From positions 62,001 to 126,000 of the forward strand of contig NZ_JAMQGP010000007.1 in NCBI RefSeq assembly GCF_023703465.1: DNA of 64,000 nt, written 5' to 3'. The translations under genes were made by a program, and so were the position numbers. This document shows, piece by piece, positions 17,392-27,638 of this stretch (position 1 is the first letter of the stretch; each line of letters begins with the position of its first letter). The notes beneath the pieces were generated by a model. The model had not been told where the DNA came from, did no database searches, and was given only the letters and a program-made list of their open reading frames with translations. The stretch comes from Echinimonas agarilytica (GTDB lineage: Bacteria > Pseudomonadota > Gammaproteobacteria > Enterobacterales > Neiellaceae).

Positions 17392-18858
17392 ATGATGGCA
17401 ATTGAACAAATGAAAAAATATTTTGCGTTGCTTGCAACAACCTCAGCTCTATTCGCATTAACGAGCTGTTCCTTCTCTCAAGTGGGTGACATGCAGACTT
17501 CTGAGAAAGAAACTCTGCGACCAAATATCCTATTTATCTTGGCTGACGATCACCGCTGGGACCTTCTCGGGAACGACCATCCCATCATTAAAACGCCAAA
17601 CTTAGACACGCTTGCTAATTCAGGCACAGTGTTCAAAAACACTTTTGTCACCACCCCTATTTGCGCATCCAGTCGCATTAGTATTTTGACAGGACTAACA
17701 GAACGCACACACGACTTCACGTTTGGACAACCGGCCACCGGCGTGCAAGAGTCTGCAGCGATGTATCCAGCGCTGTTGAAGCAAGCGGGCTATCGCAGTG
17801 CTTTTGTAGGTAAATACGAAATAAAAATATCGGGTGAAGACAGCGATCGATTCGATTACTTTAAACCGCTATTACAGGCCAAAACAGAGCAATATCATGG
17901 GCAGCCACTACCTCAAACTTACTACATTGCTGAGCTTGCTAAAACCTTTATAGAACAATCCCAAGATGATGCAACCCCTTGGACAATGTCGGTTAATTTC
18001 TGGAACCCACATGCACATGATTTTGACCAACAAGATCAATACCATTACCCCCCAGAGTTTGAAAGTTGGTATCAAGACGTCACGATTCCTTCGGCCAAAT
18101 TATCCGATGACGACACATTTTCGACTCTGCCTGACTTTCTTCAAGCATCAATCGCCCGTGATCGTTGGGAGTATCGCTTTGGTGATGAGGAAACGTACCA
18201 GAAAATGACTAAACGTCATTATCGAGCAATTAGTAGTGTCGATAAAGCTGTTGGGATGATCATCAAAACTTTGGAACAAACGGGTCAAGCCGATAACACC
18301 ATTATCATTTATACCGGTGACAACGGCTACAGCCTGAACGAACGTCAGCTGGCCGGCAAATGGTTTGGGTGGGAAGAAGATCTAAGGGTACCACTGATCA
18401 TCTACGATCCCCGCGGTAGTGCTGATGGCACAGTATCAAAGATGGCCCTGAACATTGATATTGCCCCCACAGTTCTCGATCTGGCTGGCGTCGCTATTCC
18501 AGACAACTACCAAGGAAAAAGCTTAACGCCCCTTTTGAAAGGCGAGCCAACACAATGGAGAAATGAGTTTTTCTTTGAGCATATGTACCAGCCTAAACGA
18601 GTTTCCATTCCTCCCATTGTTGGCGTTAGAACTGACAATTGGAAATATGTGCATTTCTACAAGCACAATCATCAGCAGTTATATGACTTGGAACGCGATC
18701 CAGCCGAAGCGGTAAATCTAGCGTTAGACCCAGAATATCGGCCTATTTTGGATGATTTAGCATCCCGAACCCAGGCTTATATTGAACACTATGAAGCCCA
18801 GCGTAGTGACGAAGTAGCAGCCAGAGAAAGTTTCAAAAATCGAGTGGATTCGGAATAG
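17392..18858 (+). CDS. S1-family sulfatase lipoprotein
   Basis: A 488-residue sulfatase. A signal with lipobox LTSC near residue 26 predicts membrane anchoring. The metal-binding DD is at residues 52-53. Cys91 in CASSRISILTG is the formylglycine candidate. Ser replaces the Pro of CxPxR, but the key Arg is kept, as in several S1 subfamilies. IIYTGDNGYSLNERQLAGKW carries the second metal Asp-Asn and the following catalytic Lys. The start is uncertain between the first ATG and an ATG six codons later that begins MKKYF; neither has a strong ribosome site. It lies between the carbohydrate-binding gene and the GH43 gene, all on the same strand and closely spaced. The sulfated position it attacks cannot be read from sequence. 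Confidence 0.9.
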   Translation: MMAIEQMKKYFALLATTSALFALTSCSFSQVGDMQTSEKETLRPNILFILADDHRWDLLGNDHPIIKTPNLDTLANSGTVFKNTFVTTPICASSRISILTGLTERTHDFTFGQPATGVQESAAMYPALLKQAGYRSAFVGKYEIKISGEDSDRFDYFKPLLQAKTEQYHGQPLPQTYYIAELAKTFIEQSQDDATPWTMSVNFWNPHAHDFDQQDQYHYPPEFESWYQDVTIPSAKLSDDDTFSTLPDFLQASIARDRWEYRFGDEETYQKMTKRHYRAISSVDKAVGMIIKTLEQTGQADNTIIIYTGDNGYSLNERQLAGKWFGWEEDLRVPLIIYDPRGSADGTVSKMALNIDIAPTVLDLAGVAIPDNYQGKSLTPLLKGEPTQWRNEFFFEHMYQPKRVSIPPIVGVRTDNWKYVHFYKHNHQQLYDLERDPAEAVNLALDPEYRPILDDLASRTQAYIEHYEAQRSDEVAARESFKNRVDSE

Positions 18859-18955
18859 CCTGAAATAACTCATAACCAGAAAATCACAAAGCGAATGATA
18901 TCGAAGGATGAGGTTCACTCGCACAAAACAAGTGTTTCTTTTAGGAAAATTGACC

Positions 18956-20734
18956 ATGAAAGCATTGATAAAAATCGCCAGTATTACAATCGCTATGAGC
19001 GTTGCCAGCTGTGCCTACCATTCATCAAACGCGCCTTTGTCTGGGCCAACGATGAGCAAGGCGCAGGTAGGCAGTTTTGGTGATCAGGGTGACGGAACGT
19101 ATGTCAACCCAATCTTAAATGCTGATTACCCAGATTCGGATATCGAGCAAGTTGGCGACACCTACTACATGATTACATCCAAGCAGCATATGTCACCAGG
19201 CATGCCAATTTTAGAATCTAAAGACATGGTGAACTGGACCAATATCGGTCATGCCTTTCCAAAATTATCGTGGGCACCAGAATACAATTGGGACCGAATG
19301 AACGGATATTCGTTTGGCACTTGGGCCGGTGATATTGCCTACCATGAGGGCACTTGGTATGTCTATCAAATTGACTACCAACATGGGCTTATGGTGACCA
19401 CAGCCAAAGATATTCGAGGCCCGTGGAGTGAGCCCATCATGATGCTGCCGAAGTCTGAAGTATTGGATGACCCCGCTGTATTTTGGGACCATGACACAGG
19501 TAAAGCTTACGTGATTATCAACACGGGCAAAAAACAAAAAGCAGCCAGCAATACGATTGAGGGCAACGAAAACCGAATTTACGAGATGAGCTGGGATGGC
19601 ACCAAAATTCTAGATGAAGGCAAATTAGTATATACAGGTATGGGTGCGGAAGCCGCTAAAATCTATCGCATCAACGACATGTGGTACATCTTTATGGCTC
19701 AGTGGACAATGGGCGATAAATCAACGCTTCCGGGGGTTAAAAACCCAAAAAATGACCGTAAACAACTTGTTCTTCGTTCCAAGGAAAGCATCTATGGCCC
19801 TTACGATGTTCGAACCGTTTTAGAAAAAGGCTCTGCGTTCAATAACCGCAGCGCAAGCCAAGGTGGCTTGATGCAAGCCCCAGATAAATCGTGGTGGTAC
19901 ATGCATCAACTGATTCAGAACGATGACATTCCTTTTCAAGGGCGGCCTCAGTGTTTAGAACCCGTGACATGGGTTGACGGTTGGCCAATTATTGGTGTTG
20001 ACGAAGACAATGATGGTATCGGCGAACCCGTAAATCGCTACAAGAAACCAATTGATGGATACCCAGTTGCAGCGCCGTTCTCTGATGATGATTTTGCTTC
20101 TACAAGCTTGGGGCATCAATGGGAATGGAACCACAACCCCAGAGACAGTCACTGGTCTTTAACAGAAAGACCGGGCTGGTTGCGCCTAAAAGCCAGTAAA
20201 ATTTTACCAAACTCCAAAGGTCATGGTCCCAAAATTAACGAATGGACTAATAACGATGGATCAGACTCTGATTTTTGGCGTGCCAGCAACACCTTGAGCC
20301 AACGGGTTATGGGCATTACTACGGGCACGGCAGTGGCAAAATTTGATGTGTCGGGTATGGCTCCAAATCAACTTGCAGGATTTGTCCGATATGGGGGCGT
20401 ATTTAACTTACTCGGCGTACAAATGGATTCAACCGGCCGTAAAAACCTATTCTATATGGATCCAATGGGCGACAGAATTATCGGTCCAGAACTCTCAAGT
20501 GACGTTCTTTATGTACGTACGTCCAATGCCCGCAATCAGGCGACTTATGAGTACAGCGTTGATGGCAAGGTATTTAAGGCCTTTGGCCCGACATTTACCA
20601 TCGCCTTTGGGAAATGGACGGGCGATCGTTTAGGTTTTTTCTCTTGGAATGAAAAGCAGGACGAAGGCCACATTGATATCGATTGGTTTACATACACCTA
20701 CGATGGCCCTAAGGCAGCGCAACTGAAAGAGTAA
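18956..20734 (+). CDS. GH43-like beta-xylosidase/arabinofuranosidase lipoprotein
   Basis: A 592-residue protein from the ATG at 18956, which has AGGA nine bases upstream; an upstream ATG in frame is less likely. The lipobox VASC lies near residue 20. Residues about 45-370 form the five-bladed GH43-type propeller. The base Asp is expected in NPILNADYPDSD, the modulating Asp in VLDDPAVFWD and the acid Glu in MGAEAAKIYRINDMWY. Residues about 385-590 form a concanavalin-like sandwich with DDDFASTSLGHQWEWNHNP, common in GH43 enzymes with a C-terminal accessory domain. Ulvan contains xylose next to rhamnose, so xylosidase activity is the natural inference. Arabinofuranosidase activity cannot be excluded. 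It is the third gene of the plus-strand cluster. Confidence 0.85.
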   Translation: MKALIKIASITIAMSVASCAYHSSNAPLSGPTMSKAQVGSFGDQGDGTYVNPILNADYPDSDIEQVGDTYYMITSKQHMSPGMPILESKDMVNWTNIGHAFPKLSWAPEYNWDRMNGYSFGTWAGDIAYHEGTWYVYQIDYQHGLMVTTAKDIRGPWSEPIMMLPKSEVLDDPAVFWDHDTGKAYVIINTGKKQKAASNTIEGNENRIYEMSWDGTKILDEGKLVYTGMGAEAAKIYRINDMWYIFMAQWTMGDKSTLPGVKNPKNDRKQLVLRSKESIYGPYDVRTVLEKGSAFNNRSASQGGLMQAPDKSWWYMHQLIQNDDIPFQGRPQCLEPVTWVDGWPIIGVDEDNDGIGEPVNRYKKPIDGYPVAAPFSDDDFASTSLGHQWEWNHNPRDSHWSLTERPGWLRLKASKILPNSKGHGPKINEWTNNDGSDSDFWRASNTLSQRVMGITTGTAVAKFDVSGMAPNQLAGFVRYGGVFNLLGVQMDSTGRKNLFYMDPMGDRIIGPELSSDVLYVRTSNARNQATYEYSVDGKVFKAFGPTFTIAFGKWTGDRLGFFSWNEKQDEGHIDIDWFTYTYDGPKAAQLKE

Positions 20735-20750
20735 GCATAGCCATCTGACC

Positions 20751-20776
20751 GAGCGTTCATTCAACAATGGGCGCTC
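20751..20776 (+). terminator. Hairpin after the GH43 gene
   Basis: GAGCGTTCATT pairs with AATGGGCGCTC over 11 positions (two wobble pairs) around a CAAC loop, 17 bases beyond the stop codon. There is no T-run, so partial read-through into the next sulfatase is possible. Confidence 0.45.
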
Positions 20777-20918
20777 GAGTGGCTCATCTTGATGTTTACT
20801 CATTCAGGAAAGTCAGCGCCGAACGCAACGGTTTAAGGCTTGGGGTCAACCCTTTGCAACCAAGCCAAGGCTGGCAAGGCACATCAGAAAATAACAACGA
20901 TCCATTGGAGAGCATGAC

Positions 20919-22748
20919 ATGAAAGATATAGCCAAAACACGCCTCCCCTTAGCAACTTTGCTGCTCAGTTTGTCACTCAATATTATCTGCCAAGCGAATG
21001 AGCCTGAACATCCTACGCAGCTAGGTTCTGAACTGACTGAAATACCCAATATACTATGGCTTGTTATTGAGGATATGAGCCCTACTTTGCCTGTATATGG
21101 TGACCATACGGTTGCTACACCAACAATTTCGGCTTTGGCATCCGAGGGCATAAAATATACGAATGTGTATTCAACCTCTGGAGTCTGTGCACCTAGCCGC
21201 GCGGCATTGGCTACAGGTTTGTATCCATCTGCATTTGGAGCCAACCATATGCGCACAACCTCCAATACCGAACAAACTGGCTTACCCAGGTATGAGGCGG
21301 TACCGCCTGATCATGCCAAGATGTTGAGTCAATACATGAGGGAGCAGGGTTACTACACAACCAACAACTTGAAAACTGACTATCAGTTCACCCCCCCCAA
21401 GGCAGCATGGCATGAAAGCGGCCCCTACGCCCACTGGCGTGACCGGCAGCCCGGACAACCATTTTTTGCGGTGTTTAATTTTACCACGACGCATGAATCG
21501 GGTTTGTTTGAACCCTACGGATTTAGGAAAGTAGAATCGCGCCACTATTTCGCAGATAACGCCGAGCGCATTGCCAAACTTCCCAAGCATCACGCGATTA
21601 AAACCGACGAGAAAAGCACTCCAATTCACCTTGCAAAAGACACTGTGTTTAATATTCCACCATATCTTCCGAACACGCCTTTGGTTCGCCGCGATATGTG
21701 GAAGATGTATAACAATCTAGTGGAAACCGACCTTCAAATTGGCGCTATCATTGCGCAGCTGAAAGAGGATGGTTTATATAACGATACTATCATTGTGTTC
21801 TATGCCGATCACGGCGGTCCTCTGCCCCGTCAGAAGCGCTTAATCTATGACAGTGGTATAAAAGTTCCCCTGATTATTCGTTTTCCGAATGCGTTATCAG
21901 CAGGCCGAACAGATGATCAACTAATAAGCTTTGTCGATTTTGCCCCAACCACTTTGTCATTGGCTGGAATCCCAATTCCCGAGCATATGCATGGCCGCAA
22001 CTTTTTAGCAAACAATGACACACCTAGGCGCTATATCCATGCCGCAGCCGACCGCTTTGATGAAGCAACGGATACCATTCGAGCGGTCAAGGACAAACGC
22101 TATAAATACATTCGAAACTACCGCCCCGAACAAGGCTACTACTTGCCATTGGCATACAGAGAAAAGATTCCAACAATGCAAGAACTGCTGCGGCTAAATG
22201 CTATAGGACAGTTAACCGCAGCACAAGCCCAGTGGTTTAGAGCTCAGAAACCTGCCGAAGAGCTATTCGATACCTTCAAAGACCCACATGAACTAAACAA
22301 TTTAATCAGCCATCCAGATTATCACGAACAACTCACTGCTCTGCGAGAAGAAATGGATCGCTGGCTTGGAACGATCGGCGATAAGCCCATGCTGCCTGAA
22401 CGCCAATTGATCGCCCAATTATGGCAAAACCACAACGAACAACCGCTAACTCAGGCCCCAGAAGCTCATTGGGAGTCTGGCCTATTGAGCCTGTCGAGTG
22501 CCACAGCGGGCGCATCGATTGCTTACAAAATTATAGGAAATGAAACGGAGCCCAAACAGTGGCAACTTTACCAAACTCCTTTTGATGTGCTGCCCAATAG
22601 TCAATTGCGCGTGGTCGCTCACCGCATTGGTTATCAAGAAAGCATCTCTACAATATTTCATGTCTCAACAGCACCACCATACGTCAGTACAACGAGGCCC
22701 AATCCAAGCGCACATACACACAACAATAGTCGCGTTATTCAAGACTAA
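20919..22748 (+). CDS. S1 sulfatase, heparan N-sulfatase-like, with C-terminal CHB_HEX_C-type domain
   Basis: A 609-residue exported sulfatase. The ATG follows GGAG at a good distance, and residues 1-25 form the signal. Cys90 in SGVCAPSRAALATGLY is the canonical formylglycine site, and GANHMRT directly after it is characteristic of the heparan N-sulfatase-like group (S1_8 in SulfAtlas terms, from memory). The first metal pair is Glu-Asp at 51-52, also usual for that group. IIVFYADHGGPLPRQKR supplies the second metal site and the Arg/Lys. After residue 500 the protein continues into a short beta domain with GLLSLSSATAGASIAYKI and QTPFDVLPNSQLRVVAHRIG, which looks like the chitobiase C-terminal domain often added to sulfatases. 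It is probably periplasmic. Confidence 0.9.
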   Translation: MKDIAKTRLPLATLLLSLSLNIICQANEPEHPTQLGSELTEIPNILWLVIEDMSPTLPVYGDHTVATPTISALASEGIKYTNVYSTSGVCAPSRAALATGLYPSAFGANHMRTTSNTEQTGLPRYEAVPPDHAKMLSQYMREQGYYTTNNLKTDYQFTPPKAAWHESGPYAHWRDRQPGQPFFAVFNFTTTHESGLFEPYGFRKVESRHYFADNAERIAKLPKHHAIKTDEKSTPIHLAKDTVFNIPPYLPNTPLVRRDMWKMYNNLVETDLQIGAIIAQLKEDGLYNDTIIVFYADHGGPLPRQKRLIYDSGIKVPLIIRFPNALSAGRTDDQLISFVDFAPTTLSLAGIPIPEHMHGRNFLANNDTPRRYIHAAADRFDEATDTIRAVKDKRYKYIRNYRPEQGYYLPLAYREKIPTMQELLRLNAIGQLTAAQAQWFRAQKPAEELFDTFKDPHELNNLISHPDYHEQLTALREEMDRWLGTIGDKPMLPERQLIAQLWQNHNEQPLTQAPEAHWESGLLSLSSATAGASIAYKIIGNETEPKQWQLYQTPFDVLPNSQLRVVAHRIGYQESISTIFHVSTAPPYVSTTRPNPSAHTHNNSRVIQD

Positions 22749-22820
22749 GCTTCACCAAGCTTGCTTGCCATATTCCAAGAGAAACACGCATCACGTGTTC
22801 AATAATTTCATGAGGTTACT

Positions 22821-24875
22821 ATGAATTTCATCTATCAAATCAGTGTAAAAAAGCGTATCGTTTTTTTGGTTTTCATACCTTTGATTGCCACTGTATTCTT
22901 TGCGACCGAGCGCTACAAAGTCGCTAGCGACGAGCTGGAAAACGTCAATGATTTGGAGTTTCTGCAACAATACATTAGCGTCGTTTCCCCGCTCATTTCG
23001 AGCTTGCAACAAGAGCGTCTCTATTCAAAACTCTACATGGGGCCGGGCAATCCAAACGATCCCATTGGTAAAGAGTTTAAACCCAATGTCACGAGCAGCC
23101 GTGTTGCCGTTGACGTTGCACTGAGCGACTATCAGGAATTCATTTCTGACCGCGACCAGTTTCATCATTTTCCAAGCCTATTGAAGGGCATTGATGAAAT
23201 TACAGTAGCCTTAGAAAAGTTTAATTACATGAGAGAGAATGTGGATCGCCGACTGAAGAAAGCGCCACCCGCAGCTGGTATGACTGGCAAATACTTTTGG
23301 ACCTTTCTTACCTTTAATTCAATCATCAAGACGTTAAATAGCAGCTCGAATGATGTGGTTTTATTGGCAAGCGAAAACCCTCAATTATCACTGCTTGCGA
23401 ACTCATACAGAAGCCTTGTTCAAGCGCAAGACACAGTAATGCTCCAGATACTTGCTATACACTCTGCGATTACTCGTGGTTTAGTAACCACCACTTTCAG
23501 TGACATCATGCAGTACCGAAAACTCGAGGAATCTTACCTCAATAATTTCTTCGTTTATGCCCCTAATGAGCTTCAAAAGTATGTCAGGACTGAACTTACG
23601 ACAACCGAATCATTCAAGTTTTCAAAATCTAAATATCAAGAAATAAGAAAAGAGAACAAAACATTATTGGGTGAAAAATTAGCGATCGATGAACGTAAAT
23701 GGCTTTCTATAGGCTCCAATATGAGTCGAGGCTATCAGACTTCAATCGACCAAACACTGTCGCAAATTGAAAGAACAAAAAATCGACTATCAGCACAAGC
23801 CAACAGTGAAGTTTGGAACACCATTTTCGTGCTGTGTGGATTGCTGCTGGTTTTGGGTATAGTCTCGACAATTATCATCAATAGTATAAATCGACCACTG
23901 AAACAACTCATTGGTGACTTGACACATTTGGCAGAGACCAAGGACATGACCCTACGAAGTCAAGTGACCGGCAACAACGAGCTAAGCAAAGTCGGAGAAG
24001 CATTAAACACCTTGATCGAAACATTTGAGGAAACGTTGCGATCGGCCCGAGAAAAAGTACATTCAATGGACTCAATTACATTAAATGTTTCGCAATCCGT
24101 AGACGAATCGTTGGCATCAATCGAAAGCCAACGCGCATCGACCAACAACATTTCTGTGGCAGTAAACCAAATGACTTCTACCATCCATGAAGTGGCAACC
24201 ATGTCGACAACAACTTCTGACGCGGTCGGCCGGGCCTACGATCTATCTGTCACAAGCGAGCAAAGCGCTCAGCAATCGAAGAATAAAATGGATCATCTGT
24301 TTGGCGAGCTCGGTGATACCAGCCAAGTCGTCGGTAAATTGAATACCGAAGCCAACCAAATCAGTAATATCCTTCAGGTCATCCGAGGTATTTCTGAACA
24401 AACCAATTTACTCGCATTAAACGCCGCAATTGAAGCCGCCCGCGCTGGCGAATCGGGCCGAGGGTTTGCAGTAGTCGCCGATGAGGTTCGAGAGCTGTCT
24501 AAACGGACTCATGATTCAACCGACCAAATCCAGGCGCAAATAGAATCATTGATCACCGGCGCAGCTCAAGCATCACAGAAAATGCTCACACTACAAACCA
24601 ATTGTCAGGAGGCGGTTGATGTCGTGCAAGCCAGCTCAGCAGCATTCATCACCATCAAATCTGAGCTAAATCAAATCACCGACATGGCTAGCCAGATTGC
24701 AGTGGCGGCGGAAGAGCAAACCAATGTTGCTGATGAAATCAATGAACGTATTCATGGCATAAAAGATGAATCTGATGAGCTTCAAAAACAAGGCGCATCA
24801 ACCGGAGCGGCAACGCTAGATCTATTACACAGTGGAAATGAACTGAAAGAACGCATTAGTGTATTCCACGTTTAA
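22821..24875 (+). CDS. Methyl-accepting chemotaxis protein with NIT-type sensor
   Basis: A 684-residue inner-membrane receptor. Membrane segments lie at about residues 11-29 and 330-352. The periplasmic region contains the nitrate/nitrite-sensing-type helical pattern, with [19 protein letters not shown] near the start. A HAMP domain follows ([23 protein letters not shown]), then a cytoplasmic coiled coil with the conserved hairpin tip [20 protein letters not shown] and the following [22 protein letters not shown] precedes the ATG. It lies 72 bases after a sulfatase on the same strand, which suggests it may sense a product of polysaccharide breakdown, although the NIT domain is named for nitrate. 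No other chemotaxis gene is nearby. Confidence 0.93.
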   Translation: MNFIYQISVKKRIVFLVFIPLIATVFFATERYKVASDELENVNDLEFLQQYISVVSPLISSLQQERLYSKLYMGPGNPNDPIGKEFKPNVTSSRVAVDVALSDYQEFISDRDQFHHFPSLLKGIDEITVALEKFNYMRENVDRRLKKAPPAAGMTGKYFWTFLTFNSIIKTLNSSSNDVVLLASENPQLSLLANSYRSLVQAQDTVMLQILAIHSAITRGLVTTTFSDIMQYRKLEESYLNNFFVYAPNELQKYVRTELTTTESFKFSKSKYQEIRKENKTLLGEKLAIDERKWLSIGSNMSRGYQTSIDQTLSQIERTKNRLSAQANSEVWNTIFVLCGLLLVLGIVSTIIINSINRPLKQLIGDLTHLAETKDMTLRSQVTGNNELSKVGEALNTLIETFEETLRSAREKVHSMDSITLNVSQSVDESLASIESQRASTNNISVAVNQMTSTIHEVATMSTTTSDAVGRAYDLSVTSEQSAQQSKNKMDHLFGELGDTSQVVGKLNTEANQISNILQVIRGISEQTNLLALNAAIEAARAGESGRGFAVVADEVRELSKRTHDSTDQIQAQIESLITGAAQASQKMLTLQTNCQEAVDVVQASSAAFITIKSELNQITDMASQIAVAAEEQTNVADEINERIHGIKDESDELQKQGASTGAATLDLLHSGNELKERISVFHV

Positions 24876-24898
24876 CGTGGCGCTAAAAAACACCAAAG

Positions 24899-24925
24899 CC
24901 GGTGGAAGCGCATATATTCCACCGG
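24899..24925 (+). terminator. Hairpin after the chemotaxis receptor
   Basis: CCGGTGGAA pairs perfectly with TTCCACCGG around a nine-base loop, 23 bases past the stop codon. There is no T-run on the plus strand, but an A-run upstream would serve the opposite strand. Confidence 0.4.
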
Positions 24926-25192
24926 ACTCTATCAATCGAGAATGACAATTCGTAACGCGAGAGGCAGCTAAAACAGTATGTAAATGGCGGTCAAAGTGCT
25001 GACGACCCTGTAAATAATGATGAAAGCACAACCAATCAAATTAGATTACTCAGGTTACTAAAAGCTTTGTATGAATTGTGAACATCCGCAACATGTTTGA
25101 GGCAAATTGAGTCACAAAGGCGACTTAAAGCAAGTCGTACTCCAACATAAAAGTTGAATAACAAATTATATATTGGAGGGGTGAGGGTCATA

Positions 25193-26101
25193 TCAGTTAT
25201 CAGAAAAGAACTGCGCTTTTTGTAAGTATGCTGATTTGATGTGATCAATCAGTAAGCTGACCTTTCGGGGCGTTTTTTTAACAAACGGATGAATAGCATA
25301 CACCCCCAAATTCTTAGCAACCTGAGTTCCAAACAGAGTAATTAGGCAACCATTAACCACGTCAAGATGGACCAAACACTTGGGTACATAAACAATACCG
25401 AAGCCGCTCAATGCAGCTTTACGCAACGCAGCAGCATTGTCAGTTGAAAATGATCCAGAGATTTGTACTGTGTAGGTTTCGAATACTGAACGAAACTGCC
25501 AGTTGTTGCCTCCCGCGACTTGCCTTACGTAGGAAAAGCAATTGTGATTGGCTAAGTCAACGGGTGTTTTTGGCGATCCATGTTGTTCTAAATACCGTGG
25601 AGACGCGCAAACAACCCATTGAGAATCAATAATATGGCGAGCAATAAGACTCGAGTCCTCTAAATGACCGGTACGAATCACTAAATCAACGCCCTCTTCC
25701 ACTGGATCAACAAAACGGTTATCCAATGACATATCGACCGACAGGTGGGGGTGATGACTGCAAAACTCAGTCACTGCAGTGGCCAACAACAAGTCACCTG
25801 ATATTGTAGGTACCGACATTTTAATGTGGCCGGTTAATTTATCATTGTCGTTGGTCACATCCGCTACGGCGTCGATCGTAGCCTGCTTTATTGTATTAGC
25901 GCCAACAGCAAGCTTTCGACCTGCTTCGGTCAATGAAAGCTTTCGAGTTGTACGATGCAGCAACTGTGTATTAAGGTGTTTTTCAAGCCTAGATATACGC
26001 TTACTTACCACAGAATTTGTTAAGCCGTTTTGTTCCGCAACTTTACTAAAACTGCCAAGCTCAACCACCTGAGAAAACAAGATCAAATCGTCCGCCATCA
26101 T
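25193..26101 (-). CDS. LysR-family transcriptional regulator
   Basis: A 302-residue regulator from the ATG at 26101; the long open frame upstream would add 25 residues that do not fit the family. The winged helix at residues 1-60 is typical: LILFSQVVELGSFSKVAEQNGLTNSVVSKRISRLEKHLNTQLLHRTTRKLSLTEAG. The rest is a substrate-binding fold with GHIKMSVPTISGDLLL and DLVIRTGHLEDSSLIAR, closest to the CrgA/DsdR-like group. It is divergent from lldD across 107 bases, the usual arrangement for a LysR protein controlling its neighbour, so lldD is the likely target and lactate or lactaldehyde a possible effector. No strong ribosome site is visible before the chosen start. Confidence 0.9.
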   Translation of the reverse strand: MMADDLILFSQVVELGSFSKVAEQNGLTNSVVSKRISRLEKHLNTQLLHRTTRKLSLTEAGRKLAVGANTIKQATIDAVADVTNDNDKLTGHIKMSVPTISGDLLLATAVTEFCSHHPHLSVDMSLDNRFVDPVEEGVDLVIRTGHLEDSSLIARHIIDSQWVVCASPRYLEQHGSPKTPVDLANHNCFSYVRQVAGGNNWQFRSVFETYTVQISGSFSTDNAAALRKAALSGFGIVYVPKCLVHLDVVNGCLITLFGTQVAKNLGVYAIHPFVKKTPRKVSLLIDHIKSAYLQKAQFFSDN

Positions 26102-26208
26102 ATGCCAATTATGCCACTTTTGGAAAAAATGAATTTCATTATTTCTATATATAGACAAAAAGGAAAGAGTTAACATGCAAAAAACATCATAATAAAAGGT
26201 CGACCTTC

Positions 26209-27351
26209 ATGATTATTTCTGCGTCTACGGACTACCGAGCTGCTGCCAAATCCAAACTCCCTCCATTTTTATTCCATTATATTGATGGTGGGTCGTATGC
26301 CGAAACGACACTAAAAAATAATACCAAAGACCTGGAACGCATCGCATTAAAGCAGAAAGTACTCAAGAATATGTCGGACCTTTCGTTAGGCATTGAGCTG
26401 TTCAATGAAAAACTTTCCATGCCCATCGCATTAGCACCGGTTGGCCTAACAGGCATGTATGCCCGCCGAGGTGAAGTCCAAGCCGCAAAAGCGGCAGAAA
26501 GTCATGGTTTGCCTTTTACCATGTCCACAGTGTCAGTCTGCCCTATCGAAGAAGTTGCCCCAGCTATTGAGCGCCCAATGTGGTTTCAACTATACGTGCT
26601 CAAGGATCGCGGTTTCATGAAAAATGTTTTGGAACGCGCAAAAGCGGCGGGGGTTACAACGCTCGTATTTACCGTGGACATGCCAGTACCTGGCGCTCGA
26701 TATCGTGATATGCATTCTGGAATGAGTGGGCCCAATTCAGAGATTCGTCGTGTTTTGCAGGCAATGTGCCACCCACAATGGGCTTTAGATGTTGGCCTTC
26801 TCGGCAAGCCCCACGACTTAGGCAATATTTCTGCATACCGTGGTCATCCAACTAAATTGGGGGATTACATTGGTTGGCTCGGCAACAATTTTGACCCGTC
26901 GATTTCCTGGCAAGATTTAGAGTGGATTAGAGATTTTTGGGATGGCCCTATGATTATTAAAGGTATTTTAGATGTTGATGATGCCAAGGATGCGGTCAAA
27001 TTCGGGGCCGATGGCATCGTGGTCTCAAACCATGGAGGTCGTCAACTCGATGGGGCTCTATCATCTGCCAAAGTCTTACCCACAATTGCGGATGCAGTCA
27101 AAGGTGACTTAAAGATACTGGTCGATTCAGGAATCCGAAGTGGTCTCGATGTGGTTCGTATGATTGCATTGGGGGCTGACTGCACGATGTTAGGGCGCTC
27201 ATTCATCTACGCACTTGCAGCTCAAGGTCAACAAGGCGTTGCAAACTTACTTGACCTGTACGAGAAAGAAATGAAAGTTGCGATGACGCTGACTGGCGCG
27301 AAGTCGATTGCGGATTTAAACTCAGATTCTCTTGTAACACTTCCTCGTTAA
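26209..27351 (+). CDS. lldD: FMN-dependent L-lactate dehydrogenase
   Basis: A 380-residue enzyme, full length for LldD. It oxidises L-lactate to pyruvate and passes electrons to the respiratory quinone pool at the inner membrane. Seen: the N-terminal [30 protein letters not shown], the flavin-binding [19 protein letters not shown], and [14 protein letters not shown] with the catalytic His and substrate-binding Arg, followed by [23 protein letters not shown] lies before the ATG. It sits between its probable LysR regulator and the aldolase/dehydrogenase fusion that makes lactate from L-lactaldehyde, so its task here is probably the last step of oxidative rhamnose use. General lactate growth is an alternative role. 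Confidence 0.95.
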   Translation: MIISASTDYRAAAKSKLPPFLFHYIDGGSYAETTLKNNTKDLERIALKQKVLKNMSDLSLGIELFNEKLSMPIALAPVGLTGMYARRGEVQAAKAAESHGLPFTMSTVSVCPIEEVAPAIERPMWFQLYVLKDRGFMKNVLERAKAAGVTTLVFTVDMPVPGARYRDMHSGMSGPNSEIRRVLQAMCHPQWALDVGLLGKPHDLGNISAYRGHPTKLGDYIGWLGNNFDPSISWQDLEWIRDFWDGPMIIKGILDVDDAKDAVKFGADGIVVSNHGGRQLDGALSSAKVLPTIADAVKGDLKILVDSGIRSGLDVVRMIALGADCTMLGRSFIYALAAQGQQGVANLLDLYEKEMKVAMTLTGAKSIADLNSDSLVTLPR

Positions 27352-27530
27352 CTATAACCATCATAGGATGGCCTCCGTCATTGATGTGTCGGGGGTCATC
27401 ATTCCACTCACAATTTGTCGCACTGTTCACACTCACCCACCTTAAGTCATCATTGTCACAGTCCATTCACAAAAATCATTTGCAACGAAGTTCAAAGTTT
27501 TGCGCTAGATCATGGTAACTCCGCACACTT

Positions 27531-27550
27531 ATGACCGGATATGACCCAAC
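27531..27550 (+). promoter_or_regulatory. Direct repeat before the rhamnulose-1-P aldolase fusion gene
   Basis: ATGACCGGAT is followed at once by ATGACCCAAC, one helical turn apart, 89-108 bases before the preferred start. The half-sites resemble the TGACCA sites at other catabolic genes. Confidence 0.25.
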
Positions 27551-27638
27551 TTGCTTGACCGTAAATGTTATTCCTGCGATATTGTGATTGCAATTGACAC
27601 AAATCATTGATCCAATTAATTTAGGAGTTGGCCCTCCG

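Noticed and set aside
27367-27400. A hairpin after lldD
   Set aside because: The 11-pair stem depends on several G-T pairs and has no T-run, so it was not listed as a terminator.
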